A stretch of 64,000 nt of DNA from Buttiauxella agrestis ATCC 33320 (lineage in GTDB: Bacteria; Pseudomonadota; Gammaproteobacteria; Enterobacterales; Enterobacteriaceae): positions 2,790,001 to 2,854,000 of the forward strand of contig JALKFA010000001.1 of assembly GCA_024169445.1 (NCBI GenBank), written 5' to 3'. The translations under genes were made by a program, and so were the position numbers. Below, piece after piece: positions 45,340 through 56,285 of the stretch (the stretch's first letter is position 1; each line of letters begins with the position of its first letter). The notes under the pieces were generated by a model, which was given only the letters and a program-made list of their open reading frames with translations, was not told the DNA's origin and searched no databases.

Positions 45340-46071
45340 ATGACACAGACGGTATTAGTAACCGGTGCCAGCAAGGGGATCGGCAAGGCGATTGCCTGTG
45401 GGCTGGCGGCCGACGGATTTGCCGTGGTGGTGCACTACCATCGCGACGAAGCGGGCGCACAACAAACGCTCGAGCAAATAACGGCTCAGGGTGGAACGGG
45501 GCGCGTCATGCAGTTCGATAGCGCAGACCGCGAGCAATGCCGTAGTGTGATTGAAGCGGACATCGAAGCTCACGGTGCTTACTGGGGCGTGGTTAACAAC
45601 GCTGGTATCACGCGTGACGGCGCATTTCCCGCATTAACTGATGATGATTGGGACGGCGTAATCCGCACCAATCTCGATAGTTTTTACAACGTGATTCAGC
45701 CGTGTGTGATGCCGATGATTGGCCTGCGTGCGGGAGGGCGAATCATCACGCTCTCTTCGGTTTCGGGCCTGATGGGCAACCGTGGGCAAGTGAATTACAG
45801 TGCCGCAAAAGCGGGCATTATTGGTGCCACAAAAGCGCTGGCAATTGAACTGGCGAAACGCAAAATCACCGTGAATTGCATAGCACCTGGTCTGATTGAT
45901 ACCGGCATGATTGAAATGGAAGTGGCCGCGCTCAACGAAGCCATGCGCCTGATTCCACTCCAGCGCATGGGCCAGCCAGAAGAAGTGGCTGGGCTTGCAC
46001 GTTATTTGATGTCGCCAGTGGCCGCTTACGTCACACGCCAGGTTATCTCCATCAACGGAGGCATGTTGTGA
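45340..46071 (+). CDS. apeQ: APE 3-ketoacyl-ACP reductase (FabG-like)
   Basis: The 243-residue short-chain dehydrogenase has the NADPH motif TGASKGIG at residues 8-15, NNAG near 88, Ser in LSSVSGLMG and the YxxxK pair in NYSAAKAG. It reduces the keto group in each polyene extension round, followed by dehydration. The start follows GGGATAGCAGC. It lies after the repeat pair, so it may be transcribed less strongly or from its own promoter. It overlaps apeR by four bases (GTGA). Confidence 0.9.
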   Translation: MTQTVLVTGASKGIGKAIACGLAADGFAVVVHYHRDEAGAQQTLEQITAQGGTGRVMQFDSADREQCRSVIEADIEAHGAYWGVVNNAGITRDGAFPALTDDDWDGVIRTNLDSFYNVIQPCVMPMIGLRAGGRIITLSSVSGLMGNRGQVNYSAAKAGIIGATKALAIELAKRKITVNCIAPGLIDTGMIEMEVAALNEAMRLIPLQRMGQPEEVAGLARYLMSPVAAYVTRQVISINGGML

Positions 46072-47297
46072 TTCGCCGGGTGGTGGTTACCGGAATGGGC
46101 GGTGTGACGGCATTTGGCGATAACTGGCAGGATGTGGCTGCGGGGCTGAAGTCCGGCCAGAATGCAGTGCGCAACATGCCAGAATGGCAAATCTACGATG
46201 GGCTAAACACCATGCTCGGCGCGCCGATAGATAATTTCACGCTCCCCGAACACTACACGCGTAAGCGTATTCGGGCGATGGGACGCGTTTCTTTGCTCGC
46301 GACTCGAGCCACTGAACTGGCATTAACCCAGGCCGGTTTACTCGACGATCCGATTTTAACTTGCGGTGAAACGGGGATAGCTTACGGTTCATCCACCGGC
46401 AGTACGGGGCCAGTGAGTGAATTCGCCACCATGCTGACCGAAAAGCACACGCGTAATATTACCGGCACCACTTACGTCCAGATGATGCCGCATACCGCTG
46501 CGGTGAATACCGGATTGTTCTTCGGTTTACGTGGCCGAGTGATCCCGACCTCAAGTGCGTGTACATCAGGCAGCCAGGCAATTGGTTATGCCTGGGAAGC
46601 TATTCGTCACGGCTACCAGACGGTCATGGTCGCGGGAGGTGCTGAGGAGTTATGTCCTTCGGAAGCGGCGGTGTTTGACACGTTGTTTGCAACCAGCCAA
46701 CGCAATGACCAGCCAAAGAGCACGCCATCACCGTTTGATAAGCAACGTGATGGTCTGGTGATTGGCGAAGGTGCGGGGACATTGATCCTCGAGGATCTGG
46801 ATCATGCACTGGCGCGTGGTGCCACCATTTATGCCGAGATCGTCGGGTTCCATACCAATTGCGATGCGGCACATATCACCCAGCCACAGAAAGAAACCAT
46901 GCAGATTTGTATTGAACGCGGTCTGTATTCGGCGGGGCTTGAGGCCCGCGACATTGGCTATGTCAATGCGCATGGCACGGCAACTGACCGTGGTGACATT
47001 GCGGAAAGCCAGGCGACGGCGGCAATTTTCGGCACTAATACGCCAATCTCTTCGCTGAAAAGCTATCTGGGTCATACGCTTGGCGCGTGTGGTGCGCTGG
47101 AAGCCTGGATGAGTATCGAAATGATGCGTGAAGGCTGGTTTGCCGAAACGCTGAATTTGATTCAGCCGGACGAGGCGTGTGGTGAACTGGATTACATCAT
47201 GGGTGAAGCGCGCAAAATCGAGACTGAATTTGTGCAGAGCAATAATTTTGCCTTTGGTGGCATTAACACTTCACTGGTGATGCGACGTTGGCGGTAA
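46068..47297 (+). CDS. apeR: APE beta-ketoacyl-ACP synthase 2
   Basis: The 409-residue ketosynthase has Cys 165 in TSSACTSGSQAIG, His 302 in NAHGTATDRGD and His 336 in SYLGHTLGACGA, so the active site is complete. In APE systems ApeR is the second condensing enzyme, proposed to start the chain on the aryl-ACP. The start is GTG inside the apeQ stop. It overlaps the PPTase gene at its end. Confidence 0.91.
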   Translation: MIRRVVVTGMGGVTAFGDNWQDVAAGLKSGQNAVRNMPEWQIYDGLNTMLGAPIDNFTLPEHYTRKRIRAMGRVSLLATRATELALTQAGLLDDPILTCGETGIAYGSSTGSTGPVSEFATMLTEKHTRNITGTTYVQMMPHTAAVNTGLFFGLRGRVIPTSSACTSGSQAIGYAWEAIRHGYQTVMVAGGAEELCPSEAAVFDTLFATSQRNDQPKSTPSPFDKQRDGLVIGEGAGTLILEDLDHALARGATIYAEIVGFHTNCDAAHITQPQKETMQICIERGLYSAGLEARDIGYVNAHGTATDRGDIAESQATAAIFGTNTPISSLKSYLGHTLGACGALEAWMSIEMMREGWFAETLNLIQPDEACGELDYIMGEARKIETEFVQSNNFAFGGINTSLVMRRWR

Positions 47298-47905
47298 ACG
47301 ATTATCAGCTGGCGTTCGGCGAGGTGGCGTGTGTATTGAATGACGCGTCCACTTCGCGTTGGCTGTCGCCTGAACTGTTACAGGATGCGCCAGTGGGCCA
47401 CCGTCGCGCAGACTGGATTGCTGCGAGGATCCTGCTGGCGATGCTGCTCAATGACGGTCCTTTGCCCAAACTAGCCCGCGCAGCACAAGGTAAACCTTAT
47501 CATCCATCGCTCCCCGAATTTAACATCAGTAACCATGCGTCCCGCGTTGCGGTGCTGGTGGGTAGTGGGGAAGTTGGTTGTGATGTTGAGCAAATCCGCC
47601 CACGGTCGCGTTTTATGGCGATTGCCCGTTACAGTTTTGCCGCGCATTTGTGTGACTGGCTGGAATCTCTGTCGGAAGTTGAGCAAATCGTGCAGTTCTG
47701 GCGTATCTGGACGGCACACGAAGCGGTGCTTAAACAGCGAGGCGGGACTGTCTGGCAAATGAGCCAGCTGGAGCTGCCATTACACACACTTTGCCCGCCA
47801 GGCCGCTTTTTGCAGCATGTCACCGTGGACGAGTCGCTGATCGCTTGTTGCGGTGAACAGCCATTTCCTGACGATTTCTCTCCTCAACTTCTTATTAGGA
47901 AGTGA
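47288..47905 (+). CDS. 4'-phosphopantetheinyl transferase of the APE cluster
   Basis: The 205-residue protein has the Sfp-superfamily motifs VGCDVEQI (GxDxE) near residue 96 and FWRIWTAHEAVLKQRGG (WxxxExxxK) near residues 136-152. It probably activates the two cluster ACPs by adding the phosphopantetheine arm. The start is a TTG at 47288, which overlaps apeR by ten bases; no in-frame ATG or GTG is nearby. It is the last gene of the cluster; ymdB resumes the backbone 48 bp later. Confidence 0.87.
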   Translation: MAVNDYQLAFGEVACVLNDASTSRWLSPELLQDAPVGHRRADWIAARILLAMLLNDGPLPKLARAAQGKPYHPSLPEFNISNHASRVAVLVGSGEVGCDVEQIRPRSRFMAIARYSFAAHLCDWLESLSEVEQIVQFWRIWTAHEAVLKQRGGTVWQMSQLELPLHTLCPPGRFLQHVTVDESLIACCGEQPFPDDFSPQLLIRK

Positions 47906-47953
47906 TGTACGCCTGATTTAGACTACTCTCAAAGACTAACTGGAGATTTCCTG

Positions 47954-48478
47954 ATGAGCGAAAGAATGTCGGTGATACAAGGTGATATCACCCATGCTGA
48001 GGTTGATGTAATCGTCAATGCAGCGAATTCATCCTTGCTAGGTGGCGGTGGTGTTGATGGTGCCATTCATCGCGCGGCAGGGCCTGCACTATTGGCGGCC
48101 TGCAAAGTGATTCGCCAACAGCAAGGTGAATGCCCCCCCGGGCATGCCGTGATTACCGAAGCCGGAAACATCCCCGTTAAAGCTGTGATCCACGCCGTTG
48201 GCCCGGTGTGGCAGGGTGGTGAAAATCACGAAGCTGAATTGCTTGAACAAACCTATCGCAACTGTCTCGATTTGGCTGCTGCCAATGGTTACCGCACTAT
48301 CGCGTTTCCAGCCATTAGCACCGGCGCGTACGCTTTCCCAAAAGAGCTAGCCGCAAAAATAGCCGTCGATACGGTTTATCGATATATCGGTCTGCGCCCG
48401 CTGCCTGAACAAGTGGTTTTCGTCTGTTTTGATGACGAAAATACCCGTATTTACCAGCAACTGCTTGCCCAACTCTAA
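47954..48478 (+). CDS. ymdB: O-acetyl-ADP-ribose deacetylase YmdB
   Basis: YmdB is a macrodomain protein that hydrolyses O-acetyl-ADP-ribose and also inhibits RNase III. The 174-residue product has the macro signature [20 protein letters not shown] at residues 21-40, and the second loop [10 protein letters not shown] near 115. An AACTGGAGA site precedes the ATG. It is the first backbone gene after the APE cluster, next to clsC as in E. coli. Confidence 0.96.
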   Translation: MSERMSVIQGDITHAEVDVIVNAANSSLLGGGGVDGAIHRAAGPALLAACKVIRQQQGECPPGHAVITEAGNIPVKAVIHAVGPVWQGGENHEAELLEQTYRNCLDLAAANGYRTIAFPAISTGAYAFPKELAAKIAVDTVYRYIGLRPLPEQVVFVCFDDENTRIYQQLLAQL

Positions 48479-48479
48479 C

Positions 48480-49916
48480 GTGAAGAACCCTCACGCTACC
48501 CGCCTTGGGAAAGCGATTATCCCGGCGCTTGCTGAGCATCCTGGCGTGAGCGGTATTCATCCTCTTGCGGATAGCCTTGATGCGTTTGCAGCGCGTTATC
48601 TGTTGTGCGGCATGGCGGAAAATACCCTCGATGTGCAGTACTACATCTGGCAGGACGATATGTCCGGGCGGTTGTTGTTTAGCGCGTTGCTGGCTGCGGC
48701 CGACCGTGGAGTGAGAGTCAGACTGTTGCTGGATGATAATAACACCAACGGGCTGGATGATATTTTAGAGCTGCTTAATTCCCATCCTCAGATTGAAGTT
48801 CGCCTGTTTAATCCCTTTTCATTTCGCTTGTTTCGCGCCATCGGTTATCTGACTGATTTTGCCCGCCTGAACCGCCGCATGCACAACAAGTCCTTCACCG
48901 TTGATGGTGAAACGACGATTGTTGGTGGGCGTAATGTTGGCGATGCTTATTTTGGTGTCGGTAAACAGCCGTTGTTTTCAGATTTAGACGTGCTGGCGAT
49001 TGGCCCGGTGGTTGCAGAAGTCAGTCAGGATTTTCAGCGCTATTGGGAAAGCCAGTGTGTTTCGACGCTGGCAAAGGTGCTGGATGTTGACGCCGGGGTG
49101 TTACAGCAACGGGTACAACTGCCAGACGACTGGCGCAACGACCCAAAAGCTCGGCGCTATCTGGATCGCCTGACCACCAGCCAGTTTGCGACGGATCTTG
49201 TGGCTCGCAGGTTAAATATGTACTGGGCTCAGACCCGTTTGCTGAGTGATGACCCGCGTAAGGGGCAGGGAAGGGCGCATCATCACACCTTGTTACCGCA
49301 ACGTCTGATCAACGTGATTGGCCTGCCAAAGCAGGAAATAGACATAATTTCTGCCTATTTTGTCCCGACTCGCGCCGGCATCGCGCAAATTCTCGGGTTG
49401 GTGCGTAAAGGGGTGAAAATCGCCATTCTCACTAATTCGCTGGCGGCCAATGATGTGGCGGTAGTACATGCCGGATATGCCCGCTGGCGTAAGAAACTGT
49501 TACGCCACGGTGTCGCGCTGTATGAACTAAAGCCAGAAAACAATAGCCCCCGCAGGCCGCGAGACAGGGGGTTAACCGGTAATTCTGGCTCCAGCCTGCA
49601 TGCCAAAACCTTCAGCGTCGATAAGCAGAAAGTGTTTATCGGTTCATTCAATTTTGACCCACGCTCGGCGATGTTGAATACCGAAATGGGCTTCGTGATT
49701 GAAAGCGCCGCACTCGCGGAAGATATTCACCAGCGTTTTACCCAGAGCCAGAAAGAGGCCGCCTGGGCATTACGTCTGGACAAATGGGGGCGGGTGAATT
49801 GGGTAGAAAATCGTGATGGCAAAGAGATTGTCTGGAAGAAAGAACCGCACACCCGTTTTTGGCAACGGGTGTTGGTGAGACTGGTTTATCGGTTACCTAT
49901 TGAATGGTTGCTCTAA
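48480..49916 (+). CDS. clsC: Cardiolipin synthase C
   Basis: ClsC makes cardiolipin from phosphatidylglycerol and phosphatidylethanolamine and is a phospholipase-D family protein. Two HKD motifs are visible: HNKSFTVDGETTIVGGRN in the first half and HAKTFSVDKQKVFIGSFNFD in the second. The GTG at 48480, one base after the ymdB stop, gives 478 residues, near the E. coli 473. Alternatives are ATG 48432 or TTG 48429, which would overlap ymdB. In E. coli activity needs the upstream YmdB. Confidence 0.94.
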   Translation: MKNPHATRLGKAIIPALAEHPGVSGIHPLADSLDAFAARYLLCGMAENTLDVQYYIWQDDMSGRLLFSALLAAADRGVRVRLLLDDNNTNGLDDILELLNSHPQIEVRLFNPFSFRLFRAIGYLTDFARLNRRMHNKSFTVDGETTIVGGRNVGDAYFGVGKQPLFSDLDVLAIGPVVAEVSQDFQRYWESQCVSTLAKVLDVDAGVLQQRVQLPDDWRNDPKARRYLDRLTTSQFATDLVARRLNMYWAQTRLLSDDPRKGQGRAHHHTLLPQRLINVIGLPKQEIDIISAYFVPTRAGIAQILGLVRKGVKIAILTNSLAANDVAVVHAGYARWRKKLLRHGVALYELKPENNSPRRPRDRGLTGNSGSSLHAKTFSVDKQKVFIGSFNFDPRSAMLNTEMGFVIESAALAEDIHQRFTQSQKEAAWALRLDKWGRVNWVENRDGKEIVWKKEPHTRFWQRVLVRLVYRLPIEWLL

Positions 49917-49923
49917 AGTCTCT

Positions 49924-49993
49924 GTCGGCGGCGCTTCGCTTGTCCAACCTACGAAGGGAAGTTGTAGGGGGGATAAGCGCCAGCGTCATCCAC
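49924..49993. repeat. REP-like repeat between clsC and opgC
   Basis: Degenerate REP-like halves GTCGGCGGCGCTTCGCTTGT and GTAGGGGGGATAAGCGCCAG surround a short spacer. The element lies between the two convergent genes and carries the family core GGATAAGCG...CATCC. Confidence 0.62.
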
Positions 49994-50014
49994 CATAAAT
50001 TACCGGAGTCCGAT

Positions 50015-51163
50015 CTACGAAACTTTAACCGCCACGTTCTGCGGCTTGCCGGAGAACAAGAAGCGCAGCAGTGGAATTCGCAGATGGATTTCATACAGAA
50101 TCACCGCAATCCCCACCACAAAGACCAGTCCCGTAATAAAGCCCAGCGCATTGGACGTGATATGTGGCGTGATAAACGCGCCGTAGAATAGCGTCAGCGG
50201 ATGGTGAACCAGGTAAATGAATAGCGATGCATTCACGAAATAGGTGACACGCTTAGACTGGAAGTTCAGCAGTTTATGGCCCAGTGAGAACACCACGTTA
50301 ACCATCCACAGGCCTAAAACCATGGTGATAACGCTTTCAGTCTCATACATCCAGGCATCGCCGCTGCCGTAACGCTGGTTGAGCAAATAAGCCGCGAATG
50401 CCAGCACAGCACCCGCAGCGCACCATGGCGATGGCGTGGTAAACAGGGCTTTCAGTTGCGGGCGCACAAACGTTAAAGCCCCGAGCATGAAGAACGGCAG
50501 ATAAAACAGCGTCTGCATCACCACGAAGTTAAACAAGCCATCACTTAATATTGGAGAGTAAACAATGAAAATCGTGCGGCGAATGGCACCGTATAAAAAA
50601 CCGAACCCAAGGAAATAAATTGAGAGTTTTCCCAGGGTAATGGTTGACGCACTATTTTCGGCTACCTTCTCAAGGCGGTTTTTCATTTGTTGAAACAAAA
50701 ATAAACAAACTGTCGTCAACACCACCATCACTAACAAGAACCATAAATGGGAAACCAGTTCCCAAACCAGCGTGTTGTACTTCTCGTAAGGGGTGAGCCC
50801 CGGCCAGTTTTTTGCTTTGTCGTTAACGTGTTGCAACATTAAAAATTGCGGTAGCGTCAGCAAGGGAATTGCTGTCAACATTGGGATGCCGACACGCTCA
50901 ACACGCACTTTCCACCAGCGTTTAAGCGGGTAGCGCAGAAAAAGCATGTAGGAGAAATAACCGGAAATGACAAAAAACACCTGCATCCGGAAGGAGTGAA
51001 TGATGTCATTAAAAAGGGTTAATCCCCAGGAGGCTTCAGCGCTGTTGACATGCCAGTGGTGGCTTGAATAGATGAGCGAGATATGAAACGGAATGCCTAA
51101 AAGCATTAACCAGGCCCGGATAGAATCCAGGAAAAACTCGCGTTGTTGTGGTGCTTTACTCAT
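50015..51163 (-). CDS. opgC: Periplasmic glucan succinyltransferase OpgC
   Basis: OpgC adds succinyl groups to osmoregulated periplasmic glucans. The 382-residue integral membrane protein (E. coli 385) belongs to the acyltransferase-3 family, with [18 protein letters not shown] at the start, [13 protein letters not shown] near residue 59 and about ten hydrophobic segments. It is divergent from opgGH across a 276-bp promoter region, as in E. coli. Confidence 0.95.
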   Translation of the reverse strand: MSKAPQQREFFLDSIRAWLMLLGIPFHISLIYSSHHWHVNSAEASWGLTLFNDIIHSFRMQVFFVISGYFSYMLFLRYPLKRWWKVRVERVGIPMLTAIPLLTLPQFLMLQHVNDKAKNWPGLTPYEKYNTLVWELVSHLWFLLVMVVLTTVCLFLFQQMKNRLEKVAENSASTITLGKLSIYFLGFGFLYGAIRRTIFIVYSPILSDGLFNFVVMQTLFYLPFFMLGALTFVRPQLKALFTTPSPWCAAGAVLAFAAYLLNQRYGSGDAWMYETESVITMVLGLWMVNVVFSLGHKLLNFQSKRVTYFVNASLFIYLVHHPLTLFYGAFITPHITSNALGFITGLVFVVGIAVILYEIHLRIPLLRFLFSGKPQNVAVKVS

Positions 51164-51439
51164 AATACTCCAGACATTATCGGACGAATCGCCTTATCCT
51201 TAAGAACATATCCCAATAGGCTTGAAGTCCCGAACGGTATCAATTCCGTGGCAACCCTACACTAACCATGACATCCTGTCTCCAGGATGGGCTCTGAAAG
51301 CGTAAGCAGTTGTCTTTTTTTGCTTAAAGGCTGAGCCAGCGTGCTGAACAATGCGGGTATTTGGTTGTCGGAAAGCAGAAGTTTCCATTAAAATGGATTG
51401 GATTGATTTAAGCACACAAAGGGGGATGTGCTGGTTAAT

Positions 51440-52993
51440 ATGAAACATAAACTAAAAATGATGAAAATGTGTGGGCTCGGTGCGGCAGTAATGTTGTCAC
51501 TTTATACCACCTCGGTTTGGGCCTTCACCATCGATGATGTCGCAAAACAAGCGAAAACATTAGCGGGCAAAAGCTACGAAGCACCGAAAAGCAATCTGCC
51601 TTCGCTCTTCCGCGACATGAAATATGCGGATTATCAGCAGATCCAGTTCAATCACGACAAAGCCTACTGGAGCAAGTTAAAGACCCCATTTAAGCTTGAA
51701 TTTTATCATCAGGGTATGTACTTCGACACCCCGGTTGCTATCAACGAAGTGACAGCGACTGCGGTTCATAAGATCAAGTACAACCCGGATTACTTTAATT
51801 TCGGTAATGTAAAACACGATAAAGACACCGTTAAAGATCTTGGCTTCGCCGGGTTCAAAGTGCTCTATCCGATCAACAGCAAAGATAAAAACGACGAAAT
51901 TGTCAGCATGCTCGGGGCGAGTTATTTCCGTGTGATTGGCTCAGGTCAGGTTTATGGTCTGTCTGCTCGTGGTTTGGCTATCGATACTGCTTTGCCATCT
52001 GGTGAAGAGTTCCCCCGTTTCCGTGAGTACTGGATTGAGCGCCCGAAAACTGGCGACAAAACGCTGACCCTCTATGCGTTGCTCGACTCCCCACGTGCAA
52101 CAGGTGCCTATCGCTTTGTGATTACCCCTGGGCGTGACACCGTAGTCAACGTGCAGTCAAAAGTTTATTTGCGCGACAAAGTAGGCAAACTGGGCGTTGC
52201 ACCGCTGACCAGTATGTTCCTGTTTGGGCCAAATCAGCCGTCACCAAGCATCAACTACCGTCCTGAATTACATGACTCTAACGGTCTGTCTATCCATGCT
52301 GGTAACGGTGAGTGGATTTGGCGTCCGCTGAACAACCCGAAACATCTGGCCGTGAGTTCCTTCGCGACAGAAAATCCGGTTGGTTTTGGTTTGCTGCAAC
52401 GTGGCCGTCAGTTCTCTCGTTTTGAAGATCTGAATGATCGTTACGATCAGCGTCCAAGCGCCTGGGTTGCACCGCAAGGTGATTGGGGTAAAGGTCGCGT
52501 CGAACTGGTGGAAATTCCAACCAACGACGAAACCAATGACAACATCGTGGCTTACTGGACGCCGGATCAGCTCCCGGAACCCGGCAAAGAGATGAACTTC
52601 AAATACACCATTACCTTCAGCCGTGACGAAGACAAAATGCACGCGCCAGATAACGCGTACGTGACGCAGACTCGCCGCTCAACCGGTGATGTGAAGCAGT
52701 CGAATCTGATTCGCCAGCCAGACGGCACGATTGCGTTTGTCGTGGATTACGTCGGCGCGGACATGAAAAAACTGCCGCAAGATACGCCGGTTACCGCGCA
52801 AACCAGCATCGGTGACAACGGCGAAATCGTTGACAGCCAGGTACGTTACAACCCGGTCACTAAAGGCTGGCGTTTGACAGTACGTCTGAAAGTCAAAGAC
52901 GAGAAGAAACCGACTGAAATGCGTGCAGCGCTGGTCAATGGCTCGCAAACGTTGAGTGAAACCTGGAGCTACCAGCTACCTGCCAATGAATAA
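51440..52993 (+). CDS. opgG: Periplasmic glucan biosynthesis protein OpgG
   Basis: OpgG is the periplasmic protein that acts with OpgH to build and branch osmoregulated periplasmic glucans. From ATG 51440 it has 517 residues: a Sec signal ends near SVWAFT, followed by the mature beta-sandwich domains ([38 protein letters not shown]). The internal ATG at 51458 would give 511 residues, the usual E. coli length; GTG 51428 lies too near the GGGGG site. Its stop overlaps the opgH start by eight bases. Confidence 0.95.
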   Translation: MKHKLKMMKMCGLGAAVMLSLYTTSVWAFTIDDVAKQAKTLAGKSYEAPKSNLPSLFRDMKYADYQQIQFNHDKAYWSKLKTPFKLEFYHQGMYFDTPVAINEVTATAVHKIKYNPDYFNFGNVKHDKDTVKDLGFAGFKVLYPINSKDKNDEIVSMLGASYFRVIGSGQVYGLSARGLAIDTALPSGEEFPRFREYWIERPKTGDKTLTLYALLDSPRATGAYRFVITPGRDTVVNVQSKVYLRDKVGKLGVAPLTSMFLFGPNQPSPSINYRPELHDSNGLSIHAGNGEWIWRPLNNPKHLAVSSFATENPVGFGLLQRGRQFSRFEDLNDRYDQRPSAWVAPQGDWGKGRVELVEIPTNDETNDNIVAYWTPDQLPEPGKEMNFKYTITFSRDEDKMHAPDNAYVTQTRRSTGDVKQSNLIRQPDGTIAFVVDYVGADMKKLPQDTPVTAQTSIGDNGEIVDSQVRYNPVTKGWRLTVRLKVKDEKKPTEMRAALVNGSQTLSETWSYQLPANE

Positions 52994-55517
52994 GTTTACT
53001 GATACTGCGTCTGATTATATTGATGCCCTCCCGCTTTCTGCTGAGCAGAAGGCGGCTCTACCTGCATCGGATCTGCAAGCGGTGCATGAGGCGCTGGATG
53101 CGCAAGAGCACCACTATGACCGCGCCGATGATTCCCCTTTAGCCTCGGTAAAGGCCCGGCTCGAAGCGAGCTGGCCTGGATCGTTGGGTGCGGAACAACT
53201 GATTAAGGATGAAGAAGGGCGCACCCAGTTGCAGGCAATGCCAAAAGCAACGCGTTCTTCGATGTTCCCCGATCCGTGGCGCACCAACCCAATTGGTCGG
53301 TTCTGGGATCGTTTACGCGGGCGGGAAGTTAATCCTCGCTATATGTCGAAAGAAGAGGCTGAAGCTGAGCAGAAATGGCGTACCGTCGGGACTATTCGAC
53401 GTTACATTCTGCTGCTGCTGACCATTTCTCAGACCGTGGTGGCGACCTGGTACATGAAGACCATTCTGCCTTACCAGGGCTGGGCGCTGATCAATCCATC
53501 CGATATGCTCGACCAGGATTTGTGGGTCTCCTTCATGCAGCTGCTGCCGTATGTGCTGCAGACCGGCATCTTGATCCTGTTTGCGATTCTGTTCTGTTGG
53601 GTATCAGCCGGTTTCTGGACCGCGTTGATGGGCTTCCTCCAGCTACTGATGGGCAAAGATAAATACAGTATCTCTGCCTCAACAGTGGGTGATGAGCCAA
53701 TCGACCCGGCGAACCGCACTGCGTTGATTATGCCTATTTGTAACGAAGACGTTGACCGCGTATTTGCGGGTCTGCGTGCGACGTGGGAATCGGTAAAAGC
53801 GACCGGCCAACAGCAGCACTTCGATGTTTACATCCTGAGCGACAGCTACAACCCGGATATCTGTGTTGCCGAGCAAAAAGCGTGGATGGAACTGATCAAC
53901 GAAGTGCAGGGCGAAGGGCAGATTTTCTACCGCCGCCGCCGCCGCCGTGTGAAACGTAAAAGTGGCAACATCGATGACTTCTGCCGTCGCTGGGGTAACC
54001 AATACAGCTACATGGTGGTGTTGGATGCTGACTCCGTCATGAGCGGTGACTGTCTGACCAACCTGGTGCGTTTGATGAATGCTAACCCGAATGCGGGCAT
54101 CATTCAGTCATCACCAAAAGCGTCTGGCATGGACACGCTGTATGCGCGCTGCCAGCAGTTTGCAACTCGCGTTTACGGGCCGTTGTTTACCGCAGGTCTG
54201 CACTTCTGGCAGTTGGGCGAATCCCACTACTGGGGCCACAATGCGATTATTCGCGTTAAGCCGTTCATCGAGCACTGTGCGTTAGCACCGCTGCCAGGTG
54301 AAGGGTCATTCGCCGGTTCAATCCTTTCGCACGACTTCGTCGAAGCCGCTTTGATGCGCCGTGCGGGTTGGGGCGTATGGATTGCCTATGACTTGCCGGG
54401 TTCTTATGAAGAACTGCCGCCGAACTTACTGGATGAACTCAAGCGTGACCGCCGTTGGTGCCACGGTAACTTGATGAACTTCCGTCTGTTCCTGGTAAAA
54501 GGCATGCACCCGGTTCACCGTGCGGTATTCCTGACGGGCGTCATGTCGTATCTGTCGGCACCTTTGTGGTTTATGTTCCTCGCATTATCAACTGCATTGC
54601 AGGTGGTTCATGCGCTGACAGAACCGCAGTACTTCCTGCAACCGCGCCAGCTGTTCCCGGTGTGGCCGCAGTGGCGTCCGGAGCTGGCGATTGCGCTGTT
54701 TGCTTCCACCATGGTGTTACTGTTCCTGCCGAAGCTGCTGAGTATCATTCTGATTTGGTGCAAAGGCTCGAAAGAGTTCGGCGGTTTCTTCCGCGTGACG
54801 GCCTCCCTGCTGCTGGAAGTACTGTTCTCTGTGCTGCTGGCTCCGGTGCGTATGCTTTTCCACACCGTATTTGTGGTTAGCGCGTTCCTCGGTTGGGAAG
54901 TGGTCTGGAACTCGCCGCAGCGTGATGATGATTCAACCCCATGGGGTGAAGCGTTTATGCGCCACGGTTCTCAACTTCTGTTGGGTCTGGTGTGGGCTGT
55001 CGGCATGGCATGGCTGGATTTGCGCTTCTTGTTCTGGCTTGCGCCAATCGTCTTCTCACTGATTCTGTCACCATTTGTCTCGGTGATTTCGAGTCGTGCG
55101 ACCATCGGTTTGCGTACGAAGCGTTGGAAGTTGTTCCTGATCCCGGAAGAGTATTCTCCTCCGCAGGTTCTGGTCGATACCGACAACTACCTGAAGCTGA
55201 ACCGCAGCCGTACGCTGGATGATGGCTTTATGCACGCGGTGTTTAACCCGTCGTTTAATGCTCTGGCAACCGCAATGGCCACTGCGCGTCACCGTGCAAG
55301 CCAGGTGCTGGAAATTGCGCGCGATCGTCACGTTGAGCAGGCACTGAACGAAACGCCTGACAAACTGAACCGCGATCGTCGTTTGGTGTTGTTAAGCGAT
55401 CCGGTCACTATGTCTCGTCTGCATTATCGTGTGTGGTCGAATCCGCAGCGTTACTCCTCGTGGGTTGATAGCTACAAAACGGTTAGCCTGAACCCTGAGG
55501 CGTTACCGTCCAAATAG
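52986..55517 (+). CDS. opgH: Glucosyltransferase OpgH
   Basis: OpgH is the inner-membrane beta-1,2-glucosyltransferase that makes the periplasmic glucan backbone from UDP-glucose; it also modulates FtsZ. The 843-residue protein has an acidic cytoplasmic N-terminus, two membrane helices near 145 and 200, then a GT2 domain. [26 protein letters not shown] and [20 protein letters not shown] with RRW give its catalytic set. More membrane helices follow after residue 520. The ATG at 52986 overlaps opgG; the frame's start at 52956 is spurious. The C-terminus is shorter than in E. coli. Confidence 0.96.
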   Translation: MNKFTDTASDYIDALPLSAEQKAALPASDLQAVHEALDAQEHHYDRADDSPLASVKARLEASWPGSLGAEQLIKDEEGRTQLQAMPKATRSSMFPDPWRTNPIGRFWDRLRGREVNPRYMSKEEAEAEQKWRTVGTIRRYILLLLTISQTVVATWYMKTILPYQGWALINPSDMLDQDLWVSFMQLLPYVLQTGILILFAILFCWVSAGFWTALMGFLQLLMGKDKYSISASTVGDEPIDPANRTALIMPICNEDVDRVFAGLRATWESVKATGQQQHFDVYILSDSYNPDICVAEQKAWMELINEVQGEGQIFYRRRRRRVKRKSGNIDDFCRRWGNQYSYMVVLDADSVMSGDCLTNLVRLMNANPNAGIIQSSPKASGMDTLYARCQQFATRVYGPLFTAGLHFWQLGESHYWGHNAIIRVKPFIEHCALAPLPGEGSFAGSILSHDFVEAALMRRAGWGVWIAYDLPGSYEELPPNLLDELKRDRRWCHGNLMNFRLFLVKGMHPVHRAVFLTGVMSYLSAPLWFMFLALSTALQVVHALTEPQYFLQPRQLFPVWPQWRPELAIALFASTMVLLFLPKLLSIILIWCKGSKEFGGFFRVTASLLLEVLFSVLLAPVRMLFHTVFVVSAFLGWEVVWNSPQRDDDSTPWGEAFMRHGSQLLLGLVWAVGMAWLDLRFLFWLAPIVFSLILSPFVSVISSRATIGLRTKRWKLFLIPEEYSPPQVLVDTDNYLKLNRSRTLDDGFMHAVFNPSFNALATAMATARHRASQVLEIARDRHVEQALNETPDKLNRDRRLVLLSDPVTMSRLHYRVWSNPQRYSSWVDSYKTVSLNPEALPSK

Positions 55518-55535
55518 AGCGCGAAACGCATCATC

Positions 55536-55564
55536 AATGCCGGCCTTCGGGTCGGCATTTTTTT
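55536..55564 (+). terminator. Terminator of opgGH
   Basis: AATGCCGGCC and GGTCGGCATT pair around a TTCG tetraloop, followed by T residues up to the yceK ribosome-binding site. Confidence 0.92.
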
Positions 55565-55575
55565 GGAGTAAAACT

Positions 55576-55806
55576 GTGTTAAGAATCCTTGTGGTCGCGT
55601 TGTTCGCCTGCTTACTGAGCGGATGCGGGAGTATTATTAGCCGTGCTGTACCGGGGCAGGGACATGGTAATCAGTATTACCCCGGTGTGCAGTGGGATGT
55701 GCGTGACAGCGCATGGCGCTATATTACTGTGCTCGATTTACCTTTTTCGCTGGTGTTCGACACACTTTTGCTGCCGATTGATGCCAGCCATGGGCCTTAC
55801 GAGTAA
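55576..55806 (+). CDS. yceK: Small lipoprotein YceK (DUF1375)
   Basis: The 76-residue product has a lipoprotein signal with LLSGC (Cys near 16) followed by GSIISRAVPGQGHGNQYYPG, nearly identical to E. coli YceK. The function is unknown. GTG at 55576 is chosen because TTGGAG lies eight bases upstream; the frame start at 55537 would sit inside the opgH terminator. It converges on msyB with only three bases between the stops. Confidence 0.92.
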   Translation: MLRILVVALFACLLSGCGSIISRAVPGQGHGNQYYPGVQWDVRDSAWRYITVLDLPFSLVFDTLLLPIDASHGPYE

Positions 55807-55809
55807 AAC

Positions 55810-56184
55810 TTATCGTTCATCCCATTCATCAGCGGCAGTCTGGCCTTCCTCGGTATCCAGAGGCGGCTCAAGTTGAAATTCACCTTCGTCCCATTCGTGC
55901 AGTGTATTTTCTTCAATCCACTCCTGACGTAACTCTATTTCATCATAGTCACCGTCAAAGACACTTTGCGCCGCTTCACCGCTGACCATCGGTAGACATT
56001 CGCCATCCCCGCTGTCATCAGCGAAAAACTCGGCTTGCCACATAATGTCGCCATCCTGAAGAATGTACTTCTGAATGTTCAGTTGCTGAACACTGGCACT
56101 CTCTTCATCCAGCTCCGGGTTCTCAACAAGGAAAAGCTCGCGTGCGGCATCGATGGCCTCTTCCAGCGTCGCATACAGACTCAT
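55810..56184 (-). CDS. msyB: Acidic protein MsyB
   Basis: MsyB is a very acidic cytoplasmic protein (DE-rich in nearly every segment, ending EGQTAADEWDER) that suppresses secY/secA defects when overproduced in E. coli. The 124-residue length equals E. coli MsyB. It is RpoS-dependent there. The start has AAGGAGAT upstream. Its neighbours yceK and mdtG are the same as in E. coli. Confidence 0.94.
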   Translation of the reverse strand: MSLYATLEEAIDAARELFLVENPELDEESASVQQLNIQKYILQDGDIMWQAEFFADDSGDGECLPMVSGEAAQSVFDGDYDEIELRQEWIEENTLHEWDEGEFQLEPPLDTEEGQTAADEWDER

Positions 56185-56285
56185 AGTAATCTCCTTTGTA
56201 CAGGTCAGGGAGCGCGTTACGGCGCCATTTCAAGTTAATTGTTGACGCTGTTTGCAAAGTTGCAAGTATGTCGGAGATTTCTGAG

